64,000 nucleotides of DNA, from NCBI GenBank assembly GCA_910575055.1, contig CAJTDC010000006.1, positions 62,001-126,000 on the forward strand, read 5' to 3'. Made by a program: the position numbers and the translations under genes. The notes beneath the pieces are model-generated. The model was not told the origin of the DNA and did not search any database. It worked only from the letters and a program-made list of their open reading frames with translations. The first letter of the stretch is position 1. Each line of letters begins with the position of its first letter. Positions 55,076 through 64,000 of this stretch are shown here, one piece after another. Origin of the DNA: Clostridia bacterium. Lineage in GTDB: Bacteria > Bacillota > Clostridia > Lachnospirales > Anaerotignaceae.

Positions 55076-55825
55076 ATGGCTATAAATAATGAATCAATTG
55101 GTATATCAGCAGAAGTTGCAATTGCAAAAAGTTTTGACCTTGAAATAAATCCAAACTATGTTGCTCGTTCAGAAAAAGAAATTGTTGATTTACTTTTAGA
55201 AAATGATAACATACAAACAATTTTTACTAAAGAAAAAATACCTACACCTAAAAGGCATATTGCAGAAAATCAGAATCCAGTGGATTTTGAACTTTATGGA
55301 AATAAGACTCTTTCTGTAAAAACAAATCAAAATGATATTGGTAGAGCTGCACCTCAAAATATTGGACAGCCTACACAGATAACATATTTTAGATATATTC
55401 AAAATAATAATATTATTCCAGGTTTTGATATAAATGATGCGTTGAAAAATGCAGGATTAGAAGATACATATGAAAATAGAGGGAAGATATTTAAGTGTTT
55501 ATCAATTCAGTACATAGATGTTCTTATAAATATGTATTGGAAGAATATGTTTGATTGTGACTATTTGATTTTATTTTATAATCTTGAGAATCATGCTAAT
55601 CCACTTTCCAATTACAGAATTTTTGGTAAAAAAGGCGCTCTTCCTGTTTGGGATAAAAACAAATTTTCGTTCACCCAGACAAAAGATTCTTGGAATGAAT
55701 CTAATACGCTTAAATATTGTAACATAAGTATAGGTAATTTCCAAGTACACCAAAACAGGGATTGTTTTAAATTCAGATTTGATATGAAGGGAATAATGAA
55801 ACTAATTAATGATAAACTCATTTAG
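55076..55825 (+). CDS. Probable type II restriction endonuclease
   Basis: 249-residue protein without signal peptide or membrane helix. NESIGISAEVAIAKSF (residues 5-20) and, after it, a PD-(D/E)xK-like segment NPVDFELYGNKTLSVKTNQ (D70, K82) fit a type II restriction nuclease fold; the acidic residue just before K82 is replaced by Ser, so the metal site must be completed elsewhere. Context is strong: two methylase genes lie convergently downstream. SD AAGGAGGAAG precedes the ATG. Recognition sequence unknown. Confidence 0.7.
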   Translation: MAINNESIGISAEVAIAKSFDLEINPNYVARSEKEIVDLLLENDNIQTIFTKEKIPTPKRHIAENQNPVDFELYGNKTLSVKTNQNDIGRAAPQNIGQPTQITYFRYIQNNNIIPGFDINDALKNAGLEDTYENRGKIFKCLSIQYIDVLINMYWKNMFDCDYLILFYNLENHANPLSNYRIFGKKGALPVWDKNKFSFTQTKDSWNESNTLKYCNISIGNFQVHQNRDCFKFRFDMKGIMKLINDKLI

Positions 55826-55871
55826 AAAAAAGATATAAATACATAATAAGATGTTTTTTGTTATATAATTT

Positions 55872-55903
55872 AAAAAGGTGAAGCTTTGTTACTTCACCTT
55901 TTT
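55872..55903. terminator. Bidirectional terminator in the restriction-modification island
   Basis: AAAAAGGTGAAG and CTTCACCTTTTT form a perfect twelve-base stem around CTTTGTTA, ending the nuclease gene on plus and the methylase unit on minus. The broken methylase's stop codon is in the loop. Confidence 0.92.
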
Positions 55904-56675
55904 AAATATAAAAATATACTCATGTTTAAATATATAAAAATTACTTGCCAGAGCTCTGTATCTCCAAATTCCCTGTTGATTTGTCTTTCCTTTTAGTTTC
56001 GCAAAATTTTTAACAAGTATTGCTTTAAGTAAAAATTTTCTTTTCAAAAACAAATTCATACAATGAAACCTGAGAGAAATTACCTGGCTGTTTGCGTATT
56101 TGTCACCTATAACAACAGCGCAATATCTATTTTTTTCAAGATGTTGGGTAGCATTATCAATAACCTTTCCAAATGAGCTAAGAAATCATCTAATGTAGCA
56201 GTATTTGATAAATCCTTTGGATTATTCGAAAATTTTATTATATCCCAATAAGACAGATGGAATATAACAAATTGTAATTTCTTTATTCCTGATTGTTCAA
56301 ACAAAGATGCCATATTTAGTGAACTACTGTCACCAATATACACAAAGGTTTTGCAACTGTCCTTTTTTCTATTAGAATGTGTTTATAGGATTCTTCCGCA
56401 ACAGTCTTTTGTAATTCAGTGCCTATGAAATTCCTATCCATTCTTTGAGCTTCTATAAAAGATGTTCCGCTTCCCATAAACGAGTCAAGTATCCAATCTC
56501 CTTTTTTGTGTATCTACTAAACAGTTAGTAAGAAATTTGGGACACAAAGTTACCATGATAATCTCCATTATGAACACTCGAATTATCCCTTTTATTTATT
56601 ATCCATAAAGTATCTATATTTATATCCGTATATTCATGCCCATTTTGTTGTATCTATATCATTATATTTGGGCAT
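55889..56675 (-). pseudogene. Decayed second DNA methyltransferase (N4/N6, permuted type)
   Basis: Minus-strand frame from ATG 56675, two bases after the adenine methylase stop, with an SD inside that gene (AAAGGAG). MPKYNDIDTTKW is followed by a frameshift near 56640; then GHEYTDINIDTLWIINKRDN and HNGDYHGNFVSQI, a stop near 56525, another shift near 56495, then motif I DWILDSFMGSGTSFIEAQRM, a shift near 56345, FVYIGDSSSLN, a shift near 56160, and DNATQHLEKNRYCAVVIGDK through YRALASNFYIFKHEYIFIFK to TAA at 55891-55889. The catalytic (T)SPPYW motif reads FHLSYW. At least four frame changes make it non-functional. Arrangement resembles the second methylase of DpnII-type systems. Confidence 0.8.
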
Positions 56676-56676
56676 T

Positions 56677-57678
56677 TTACTCCTTTTCTAAACAATGAAG
56701 ATATTCAATTGTTGAATTAGCTGATATATTACGGTTTTGTTCTTTATCGGCTTGAAAGCGTTTATATTCTTGAGTATATTGCGTATATGTTCCGTATTTT
56801 GACATTATTTCCTTTATAGTATCAAGTGACATCAAACCTTCGTTGTTGTAACTTAAAAATATATAGTTGAATTTAGAATTTTTTATTAAATCCTCAAATA
56901 CAGATGTAACAGTTCTTTTAGAACAAAATGCACTTTTTTGTTCCTTATAGTCACGCAAGCCTGTTTTTCCATGTAAAATTGGATTGTCATATTTTGCAAT
57001 GGTTTCAAGTACATGGTAATTAGTACAATATTGCCTTGCGTTGTAAGGTGGGTCAAGATATAAAATATCTCCCGAAATTTGTTTTATCAAATCATTGATA
57101 TTTGTATTATAAACTTTTCCTTTTTTGCCAGGTATAATAGGTAATAATTCAAGTTTAAATTCTTTACTTGCTGATTTTTTTATTTTTTTCAAAAACGCAC
57201 CATATACAGATGCAGTATTTGCATATTTGTCAATGGAGTTAATAAGGCTTGCTAAAAAATAAAAATAGGTTTCTTCGCTTATTTCAGTGTTTTTGTAGAG
57301 TTTTTCCAACTCCGTACGCATTGCATCGCACTTCATACCATTTTCATTTGTAAAGTAGTTACGTTTACTCCCTGAACCCTCGCAATAATTGCTGTAAATA
57401 AATCCTTTTATTCCGTCAAGCGTATTCAAATGTTCTAAAAGCTCAGCATTAGACGGATTTGTGCTTTCTATATAATGTTTGTTCAGCACATAGCTATAGT
57501 ATTGTATGTCATTTGAAATAACTCTATAACCTCTCTTTCTATATGCAGAGCCGACAATTCCTGTACCTGCGAATAAATCGGCAAAAACATATTCCGAATG
57601 GTCTTTTAAATTTGTAACAGTGGAAATTGTATTCTGCAAAAAATTTAGTAAAGAATATTTTGAGCCTATATAATTCAT
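56677..57678 (-). CDS. D12-class DNA adenine N6-methyltransferase
   Basis: 333 residues from ATG 57678 (GGAGGTGAAC upstream). NYIGSKYSLLNFL at the N-terminus and motif I DLFAGTG at 34-40 bind SAM; catalytic motif IV DPPY is at 209-212 (LYLDPPYNARQYCTNYHV). Order and motifs define the D12 (alpha) class that includes Dam/DpnM. No frame breaks. It should protect host DNA from the nuclease at 55.1 kb; target sequence not deducible here. Confidence 0.9.
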   Translation of the reverse strand: MNYIGSKYSLLNFLQNTISTVTNLKDHSEYVFADLFAGTGIVGSAYRKRGYRVISNDIQYYSYVLNKHYIESTNPSNAELLEHLNTLDGIKGFIYSNYCEGSGSKRNYFTNENGMKCDAMRTELEKLYKNTEISEETYFYFLASLINSIDKYANTASVYGAFLKKIKKSASKEFKLELLPIIPGKKGKVYNTNINDLIKQISGDILYLDPPYNARQYCTNYHVLETIAKYDNPILHGKTGLRDYKEQKSAFCSKRTVTSVFEDLIKNSKFNYIFLSYNNEGLMSLDTIKEIMSKYGTYTQYTQEYKRFQADKEQNRNISANSTIEYLHCLEKE

Positions 57679-57951
57679 TTGTTCACCTCCTTGTATACAG
57701 TAACACAAAAGTATTGAAAAATCAACATTTTGCGTTTATCATTAGAGCAACCACATAAAAAATATTACATAATAATTTAACTTCCAAAGCAAAAAAAGTT
57801 GAAATTATAAATTTAAAAATTTTGATTTTTTCTAAAATATATTATTTTAATTTGATTTATGACAAAAAATTTAAAAATAAAAAGTTATTTTTTAGTAAAA
57901 ATTTTTCGAAAAAATTTTTATGCAGTTACTCTACAATTCTGACATAATATA
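57679..57951. other. AT-rich divergent spacer between the methylase and miaB
   Basis: No gene found. Very AT-rich with a palindrome AAAAATTTTT-CG-AAAAATTTTT at about 57896-57919. The minus-strand promoter of the methylase should be near its right-hand start but I could not pick hexamers with confidence. Confidence 0.4.
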
Positions 57952-57980
57952 TTGAAGAAATTCTTTTTTTATGTTATAAT
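57952..57980 (+). promoter_or_regulatory. miaB promoter
   Basis: TTGAAG (57952-57957), 17-base spacer, TATAAT (57975-57980); ATG at 58034. Confidence 0.75.
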
Positions 57981-58033
57981 ACTTAAATTATGAAATATTA
58001 CAGAAAATGATAAAAATTTAAAAAGGTGGAAGT

Positions 58034-59464
58034 ATGGTGATGGAAAAGGAGAATAATACTGTAGCGATAGCTGAGTTGAAAAAGCAGCAAGAGTATATGA
58101 ACAAAATGAGAGCATACCTTTCTGAACTGGAACAAAACACAGGACAAAAACAAAGTTATTTTGTATTAACAACAGGTTGTCAGATGAATGCTCATGACTC
58201 TGAAAAATTAGCTGGAATGCTTGAAAATATGGGATATGTAGAAAGTCCGACAGAAGAAAATGCGGATTTTGTAATATATAATACTTGTTGTATTAGAGAA
58301 AATGCAGAAGAAAAAGTATATGGTAGATTAGGTAGATTAAAATATTATAAAGGCAAAAACAAAAATATGAAAATTGCATTATGTGGCTGTATGACACAGC
58401 AAGATATTGTAATAGAAAAATTACAAAAATCTTATAAATATGTAGATATTGTTTTTGGAACATTTAATTTATATAAATTGCCTGAATTATTATATAACAG
58501 TATGCAAACAGAAGGAACACTTTTTGATATTTGGAAAGATGCAGGAGAGATAATAGAAGACATACCTACATTATATAAAAGTACGTTTCAAGCCTCTGTA
58601 AATATTATGTATGGCTGTGAAAATTTTTGTTCCTACTGTATTGTACCTTATGTAAGAGGAAAAGAAAGAAGCAGAAAACCTGAAGATATTATCAATGAAA
58701 TTAAGCAATTAGTAAAAAATGGTACAAAAGAAGTAATGTTATTAGGACAAAATGTGAATTCTTATGGTAAAAATTTAGAAAAACCACTTTCTTTTGCAAA
58801 ATTATTGCAAAAAATCAATGATATAGATGGCTTAGAAAGAATTCGTTTTATGACATCTCATCCAAAGGATTTATCAGATGAATTAATTGAAACAATGAAA
58901 AACTGTAAAAAAGTTTGTAATTATATTCATTTGCCTATACAATCAGGGAGCAGCGATATTTTAAAAAAAATGAATAGACGCTATACAAAAGAGCAATATT
59001 TAGAATTAGTAAAAAAACTAAAAAGTGCTATAGAAGATATTACAATTAGTACAGATATTATTGTAGGATTTCCAGGAGAAACAGAAGAAGATTTTCAACA
59101 AACGTTAGATGTAGTTCGTCAAGTAAAATATTGTACTGCATTTACATTTATTTATTCTAAACGTTCTGGTACACCAGCAGCAAAAATGGACAACCAAATA
59201 CCAGAAGAAATTGTAAAAGATAGATTTAATAGATTACTAGATGTACTAAATCCTATTGTAGAAGAAATTCATAAAAAACAAATTGGAACAATAGCAGAGG
59301 TATTAGTAGAAGAAGTTAGTAAACAAAACAGTAGTATATTGACAGGCAGAACTGAAAATAATACATTAGTACATTTTGAAGGAAAAAAAGAGTTGATTGG
59401 TAGCATATTACCAGTAAAAATTATAGATAGTAAAACATTTTATGTAATTGGAGAAAGGGTATGA
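58034..59464 (+). CDS. miaB: tRNA-2-methylthio-N6-dimethylallyladenosine synthase MiaB
   Basis: Radical-SAM methylthiotransferase acting on A37 of tRNA. 476 residues: N-terminal UPF0004 domain with TTGCQMNAHDSEKL, radical-SAM triad C195, C199, C202 (CENFCSYC), and C-terminal TRAM domain. Two ATGs (58034, 58040) follow AAAGGTGG. Leads the miaB-ylbF-mutS-mutL order common in Clostridia. Confidence 0.95.
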   Translation: MVMEKENNTVAIAELKKQQEYMNKMRAYLSELEQNTGQKQSYFVLTTGCQMNAHDSEKLAGMLENMGYVESPTEENADFVIYNTCCIRENAEEKVYGRLGRLKYYKGKNKNMKIALCGCMTQQDIVIEKLQKSYKYVDIVFGTFNLYKLPELLYNSMQTEGTLFDIWKDAGEIIEDIPTLYKSTFQASVNIMYGCENFCSYCIVPYVRGKERSRKPEDIINEIKQLVKNGTKEVMLLGQNVNSYGKNLEKPLSFAKLLQKINDIDGLERIRFMTSHPKDLSDELIETMKNCKKVCNYIHLPIQSGSSDILKKMNRRYTKEQYLELVKKLKSAIEDITISTDIIVGFPGETEEDFQQTLDVVRQVKYCTAFTFIYSKRSGTPAAKMDNQIPEEIVKDRFNRLLDVLNPIVEEIHKKQIGTIAEVLVEEVSKQNSSILTGRTENNTLVHFEGKKELIGSILPVKIIDSKTFYVIGERV

Positions 59465-59471
59465 TTAAAAA

Positions 59472-59876
59472 ATGGCATCTGTATATGAATTAGCAAGAGA
59501 ACTAGGAAAAGAATTAATGAATACACCAGAAGTAGAACAGCTTTTACAAGCAAAAAAAGTATATGAAGCAGATACAGAAATTGTAAGATTGGTAAAAGAA
59601 TATGGTGAAATGCAGCAGGATTTTGAAATTCGTTTTGCAGCAGGAAAAACAACAGAAGAAGAGCAAAAAGCTTTTACAGAAGAAATGCAAAAAAGGGGAG
59701 AAGTGATTAAAGCAAATGAAGCAGCAGCAAATTTGTTTGCAGCAGAGTCAAAATTTAATCAATTTATCAGTTCTGTATTTTCTATTGTAACAGCAACATT
59801 AGCTGGAGATGACCCAAGTCAAACAGGCGGATGCAGCCCTGATTGCTGTGCTTCCTGCGGAGGCGGCTGCCATTAA
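59472..59876 (+). CDS. YlbF/YmcA-family protein with Cys-rich C-terminus
   Basis: 134 residues. Helical body (ASVYELARELGKELMNTPEV, KEYGEMQQDFEIRFAAGKTT) typical of the YlbF/YmcA family, whose Bacillus members (RicA, RicF) act with RicT in RNA processing and development and bind Fe-S clusters through cysteines. Here the last 16 residues hold C121, C125, C126, C129 and C133 then His (CSPDCCASCGGGCH), a likely metal or Fe-S site. It starts seven bases after miaB, an Fe-S enzyme. Confidence 0.85.
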   Translation: MASVYELARELGKELMNTPEVEQLLQAKKVYEADTEIVRLVKEYGEMQQDFEIRFAAGKTTEEEQKAFTEEMQKRGEVIKANEAAANLFAAESKFNQFISSVFSIVTATLAGDDPSQTGGCSPDCCASCGGGCH

Positions 59877-59937
59877 TGATAAAGTAAGTAATAACATTTT
59901 TGCAATATAAAAATAGAACTACTTTTTATTATCAATG

Positions 59938-59962
59938 CCCGAATTGACATAAGCGATTCGGG
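59938..59962 (+). other. Hairpin upstream of mutS
   Basis: CCCGAAT (59938-59944) and ATTCGGG (59956-59962) form a perfect seven-base stem; the following TATTACTTTT is only weakly T-rich. Possible terminator of the miaB-ylbF unit. Confidence 0.5.
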
Positions 59963-60003
59963 TATTACTTTTGATAAAGCATCATTAAGAAAGGAGATTT
60001 GAC

Positions 60004-62625
60004 ATGGGAAAAATCACCCCTATGATGGAGCAGTACCTTGAAATTAAAAAAAATTATAAACATTGTCTTTTATTTTTTCGTTTGGGTGACTTTTATGAAA
60101 TGTTTTTTGACGATGCCTTAGTTGCTTCAAAAGAATTAGAAATTGCATTAACAGGAAAAGATTGGGGACAAGAACAAAGAGCACCTATGTGCGGTGTACC
60201 TTTTCATTCTGCAGAAAATTATATAGTAAAATTAGTAGAAAAGGGATATAATGTTGCTATTTGTGAACAATTAGAAGACCCTAAAGCAACAAAAGGAATT
60301 GTAAAAAGAGATGTTATTCGTGTTGTTACACCAGGTACTATATTAGATAAAGGTGCATTAGATGAAACAAAAAATAATTATATTATGACAATATTTTCAA
60401 GTAAATATGGATATGGAATTTCTCTTTGTGATGTAACAACAGGAGAATTTTTAACAACAGAATTTCCTTTTTTGCAAGGAGAAGAAAAAGTTGTAGAAGA
60501 AATTGCGAAATATCACCCAGCTGAATTATTGTGTAACGATTTATTTTTAAAAAGTGAAAAAGTAAAAGAGATTGAAAGCAGATTTCATTTAAAAGTAACT
60601 GCTTGTGATGGTTGGTTGTTTAGTTATCAAACTGCTTTTAAAAAATTATGCGACCATTTTCGTGTAAAAAGTTTATATGGCTTTGGAATAAAAAATCAAG
60701 ATTGTGCTATAATCGCTAGTGGGGCATTGCTGTGTTATTTATATGATACACAAAAAAATAATTTAAGCCATATTAGTAAATTGAAATTATATACTTCTAG
60801 TGATTTTATGGTATTAGATGTATCTTCTAGAAGGAATTTGGAATTGACAGAAACAATAAGAGAAAAAGGAAAAAAGGGTTCTCTTTTATGGGTATTGGAT
60901 AATACAGAAACAGCAATGGGAGCAAGAATGCTGAGAAAATGGATAGAACAACCCTTGCTTGAAATAAGTGAAATACAAAAAAGATTAGATAGTGTAGAAG
61001 AATTAAAAGAAAATGTATTTTTAAGAGAAGAATTAAAAGAAATTTTAAAATATATACACGACTTTGAGAGAACAATGAGTAAAATCATATATCAGACTGC
61101 AAATGGACGAGATTTGATTTCATTAAAACAATCTGTTGCAAAACTTCCTCTTTTAAAAAAAACAATTACGGATTGTCAAAGTAATTATTTAAAGGAAATT
61201 GCACAGAATTTAGATACACTAGACAATATATGTGAATTAATAGAAAAGTCTATTGTAGAAGAACCTCCTATTAGTGTAAGAGAGGGAGGTATGATACAAT
61301 CAGGATTTCATGAAAAATTGGATATTTATGTTCGTTCTCGTACAGAAGGGAAAAATTGGATAACAGAATTAGAACAAAAAGAAAAAGAAGAAACAGGTAT
61401 TAAAACATTAAAAATACGTTATAATAAAGTATTTGGCTATTATTTAGAGGTTACAAAATCTTATTTAAATGAAGTGCCCGACAGATATATTAGAAAACAG
61501 ACATTAGCAAATTGTGAAAGGTATATTACACCTGAATTAAATAAGTTAGCAGAATTGATACTTGGTTCTGAAGAAAAAATAGTAGAACTAGAGTATCAAA
61601 TTTTTGTAGATATAAGAAATGCTGTAGCCAATGAAGTGAAAAGAATACAATCTTCTGCACAATATGTAGCTGTAATTGATACGTTATTGTCTTTAGCAGA
61701 AATAGCAGAAAAAATGAATTATGTAAAACCAGTTGTAAATAATGAAGGTATTATTGATATTAAAAACGGTCGTCATGCTGTAGTAGAGAAAATGATAGAA
61801 GAGCAGTTTATACCAAATGATACTTATTTAGATATGAATGAGGACAAGCTTTCTATTATTACAGGACCTAATATGGCAGGAAAGTCCACTTATATGAGGC
61901 AAATTGCATTAATTGTTTTTATGGCACAGATAGGCAGTTTTGTACCTGCTGAAAGTGCAGTAATTGGTGTAGTAGACAGAATTTTTACAAGAGTAGGAGC
62001 GTCAGATGACCTTTCTGCTGGACAAAGTACATTTATGGTAGAAATGACAGAAGTGGCTAATATATTAAATAATGCTACAAAAAATAGCCTTTTAATATTA
62101 GATGAAATTGGTAGAGGTACAAGTACATTTGATGGTTTAAGTATTGCGTGGGCTGTTTTAGAATACATTGTTGATACTGAAAAAATTGGTGCAAAAACAT
62201 TGTTTGCAACACATTATCACGAATTAACAGAATTAGAAAATAAATTACCTGGTGTCAAAAATTATAGAATTTCTGTAGAAGAAAATGGAGAGAATATTGT
62301 TTTTTTAAGAAAAATACAAAAGGGCGGTGCAAATAATAGTTATGGTATACAAGTAGCAAGATTAGCAGGATTACCTGATAGAGTGATACGCCGTTCTTCA
62401 GAAATATTAGCACAGTTAAATGCTGCTGATATCAATAAACAAGCGAAAAAAATAGCAATAGAAGCAAAACAAGAAACAGAAGATATTTTTCAACAAATAG
62501 ATATGCTTTCTATGAAAGAAATGCAAATAATAGAGGAAATTAGTAATATAGATGTAATGTCAATGACACCTATGGAAGCATTACAAATAGTATTTGAATT
62601 ACAGAAAAAAATAAAAGGAATGTAA
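60004..62625 (+). CDS. mutS: DNA mismatch repair protein MutS
   Basis: Mismatch-recognition ATPase, 873 residues. Phe-x-Glu mismatch motif FYEMFFDDA with preceding LLFFRLGD, the connector and clamp domains, Walker A GPNMAGKST at about 621-629, Walker B LLILDEIGRGTSTFDGLS and ATHYHELTELE. SD AAAGGAG before ATG 60004. mutL follows. Confidence 0.96.
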   Translation: MGKITPMMEQYLEIKKNYKHCLLFFRLGDFYEMFFDDALVASKELEIALTGKDWGQEQRAPMCGVPFHSAENYIVKLVEKGYNVAICEQLEDPKATKGIVKRDVIRVVTPGTILDKGALDETKNNYIMTIFSSKYGYGISLCDVTTGEFLTTEFPFLQGEEKVVEEIAKYHPAELLCNDLFLKSEKVKEIESRFHLKVTACDGWLFSYQTAFKKLCDHFRVKSLYGFGIKNQDCAIIASGALLCYLYDTQKNNLSHISKLKLYTSSDFMVLDVSSRRNLELTETIREKGKKGSLLWVLDNTETAMGARMLRKWIEQPLLEISEIQKRLDSVEELKENVFLREELKEILKYIHDFERTMSKIIYQTANGRDLISLKQSVAKLPLLKKTITDCQSNYLKEIAQNLDTLDNICELIEKSIVEEPPISVREGGMIQSGFHEKLDIYVRSRTEGKNWITELEQKEKEETGIKTLKIRYNKVFGYYLEVTKSYLNEVPDRYIRKQTLANCERYITPELNKLAELILGSEEKIVELEYQIFVDIRNAVANEVKRIQSSAQYVAVIDTLLSLAEIAEKMNYVKPVVNNEGIIDIKNGRHAVVEKMIEEQFIPNDTYLDMNEDKLSIITGPNMAGKSTYMRQIALIVFMAQIGSFVPAESAVIGVVDRIFTRVGASDDLSAGQSTFMVEMTEVANILNNATKNSLLILDEIGRGTSTFDGLSIAWAVLEYIVDTEKIGAKTLFATHYHELTELENKLPGVKNYRISVEENGENIVFLRKIQKGGANNSYGIQVARLAGLPDRVIRRSSEILAQLNAADINKQAKKIAIEAKQETEDIFQQIDMLSMKEMQIIEEISNIDVMSMTPMEALQIVFELQKKIKGM

Positions 62626-62629
62626 TAAA

Positions 62630-64000
62630 ATGCAGAAAATACAACTTCTTGATAATCAAACAATCAATAAAATTGCTGCTGGAGAAGTTGTGGAGTCTCC
62701 AAAGTCAGTTGTAAAGGAATTAGTAGAAAATGCTATTGATGCAGGTGCTACTTCTATTACTGTAGAAATAAAAGAGGGCGGCATTTCTTATATTCGTGTT
62801 ACAGATAATGGATATGGTATTGCAAAAGAACAGGTAAAAATGGCTTTTGTGAGGCACGCAACAAATAAAATTGTTTTAATAGAAGATTTAGAAAAAATAT
62901 TATCATTGGGATTTAGAGGAGAAGCACTTGCTAGTATTGCTGGTGTAGCACAAGTAGAAATGACTACAAAAACAAAATCAGAACAAAGTGGAACATATAT
63001 TGAAATCAATGGAGGAGAAATTGTACAATTTCAAAATGCAGCTTGTACAGAAGGTACAAGTTTGATTGTAAAAAATCTTTTTTACAATGTACCTGCACGT
63101 AGAAAGTTTTTAAAAAAACCTTCTACAGAAGCAAGCCATATTTCTGAAATTTTAAATCAATTTGCTTTGGGACACCCAGACATTGCATTTAAGTATGTGA
63201 ATAACAACACTACAATATTACATACTTCTGGAAACCACGACAAAAAAACAGCAGTGTTATATGTATATGGAAAACAAACAGCTACTAAAATGCTTGAAGT
63301 CAATTACAAAAAGGGAGAATATAACATTACAGGATTGTTAGGAAAACCAGAACTTTCTCGTGCAAATCGTTCTTATGAAAATTTATTTATCAATGGTAGA
63401 TATATTAAAAATAAAATCATTTCTTCTGCTATAGAAGAAGCCTATAAAACAAGGCTAATGATAGGAAAATTTCCAATATATGTACTACAGTTTTCTATAC
63501 CACCTACTTTAGTAGATGTGAATGTTCATCCAGCAAAATTAGAAGTACGTTTTCATAATGATGATGAAATTTATCAATTATTTTATGAAGCAGTTTGTAA
63601 AACATTTGAAAATGAAGTACTCATTAGTAAAGCGGATTGGGATAGCAAAAATTCTAAAGAAGTAGAGCAATATCAAAAAGAAAAAAATATTAAAATAGAA
63701 ACTACTCCAATACAACAAAAGATATTAGAAAAAGAAATACAAAACAATAATTTGTATGCTCCACCAAAACAAAATAAAAAAATAGAAATTCCTTCTTTAA
63801 AAAGTGTTGATAGTTTATTAAAAAAGAAAGATAAAAATAATGCTATTTTAGAAGCAAAAGAAGAAGCCATAACAACATATATTTCACAACCAAGTCCAAA
63901 TAATAGCTATGAAATGCAAACTACACAAATAAAAAGAACAAGAGATACTTTTTTTAAAAATTATAAAATAATAGGTCAGATTTTTAATACTTATTGGATA
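62630..64000 (+). CDS. mutL: DNA mismatch repair protein MutL, 3' truncated by window edge
   Basis: ATG 62630 is four bases after mutS, SD AAAAGGAA. 457 codons are open to the last base. The GHKL ATPase domain is present: E30 and N34 in KELVENAIDAGATS, DNGYGI, RGEALASIAGVA and the FINGRYIKNKI region. After residue about 340 comes a Lys/Gln/Asn-rich linker. The C-terminal endonuclease/dimerisation domain lies beyond the window. Confidence 0.95.
   Translation, partial: MQKIQLLDNQTINKIAAGEVVESPKSVVKELVENAIDAGATSITVEIKEGGISYIRVTDNGYGIAKEQVKMAFVRHATNKIVLIEDLEKILSLGFRGEALASIAGVAQVEMTTKTKSEQSGTYIEINGGEIVQFQNAACTEGTSLIVKNLFYNVPARRKFLKKPSTEASHISEILNQFALGHPDIAFKYVNNNTTILHTSGNHDKKTAVLYVYGKQTATKMLEVNYKKGEYNITGLLGKPELSRANRSYENLFINGRYIKNKIISSAIEEAYKTRLMIGKFPIYVLQFSIPPTLVDVNVHPAKLEVRFHNDDEIYQLFYEAVCKTFENEVLISKADWDSKNSKEVEQYQKEKNIKIETTPIQQKILEKEIQNNNLYAPPKQNKKIEIPSLKSVDSLLKKKDKNNAILEAKEEAITTYISQPSPNNSYEMQTTQIKRTRDTFFKNYKIIGQIFNTYWI

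Noticed and set aside
1..64000. tRNA, rRNA, tmRNA genes or complete insertion sequences
   Set aside because: No cloverleaf-like segment with TTCGANTC-type T arm in intergenic regions, no transposase frame or flanking terminal repeats found by reading.

Overview
The window is a dense, strongly AT-rich chromosomal segment of a low-G+C Gram-positive anaerobe. The Clostridia-type gene orders (xseA-xseB-ispA-dxs-tlyA-nadK-argR-recN, rplQ-ecfA1-ecfA2-ecfT-truA-rplM-rpsI, miaB-ylbF-mutS-mutL), the Rrf2-less nifS-nifU pair, zinc-type S14 and adenylate kinase, and the codon bias toward A/T-ending codons fit Clostridia, probably the Lachnospiraceae/Lachnospirales side. Genus cannot be fixed from sequence alone. 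TAA, TAG and TGA all terminate intact genes here, so the code is standard.

Layout: 1-4.5 kb holds the end of secG, rnr, a sodium:neurotransmitter-type symporter and an Asp23 protein. 4.5-13.6 kb is the nusB-xseAB-ispA-dxs-tlyA-nadK-argR-recN block. The spoIVB-spo0A pair that often follows recN in clostridia is absent; an XRE regulator lies there instead, facing nifS-nifU. 16-21 kb carries fructose-6-phosphate aldolase/transaldolase, transketolase, thpR and an acyl-CoA dehydrogenase. 21-26 kb is a mixed block: decayed small phage-like genes, flavin reductase, RsmF-type methylase, a heptad-repeat coiled-coil protein, a PHP phosphatase and mnmA. 26-28.5 kb is a DUF2975-HTH-DUF4173 operon behind three phased 21-bp repeats. 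It is followed by a compact type I toxin-antitoxin-like locus with a 26-residue holin-like toxin.

29.4-46.3 kb is the S10-spc-alpha ribosomal superoperon with long structured leaders before rpsJ and before rpsM. It contains an unexpected gene between rpoA and rplQ: a free-standing duplicate of the RNA polymerase alpha C-terminal domain. 46.3-50.4 kb is an insertion of secreted-protein genes between rplQ and ecfA1, one of them broken by an in-frame TAG. 50.6-54.9 kb has the ECF transporter energising module, truA and rplM-rpsI. 55.1-57.7 kb is a restriction-modification island (one nuclease, one intact D12-class adenine methylase, one wrecked second methylase). 58-64 kb is miaB, a YlbF-family gene with a Cys-rich tail, mutS and the 5' part of mutL.

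The most noteworthy items are the alpha-CTD paralogue, the small toxin locus with its masked ribosome binding site and convergent RNA, the structured leader ahead of the S4-containing alpha operon, and the partly decayed R-M island.
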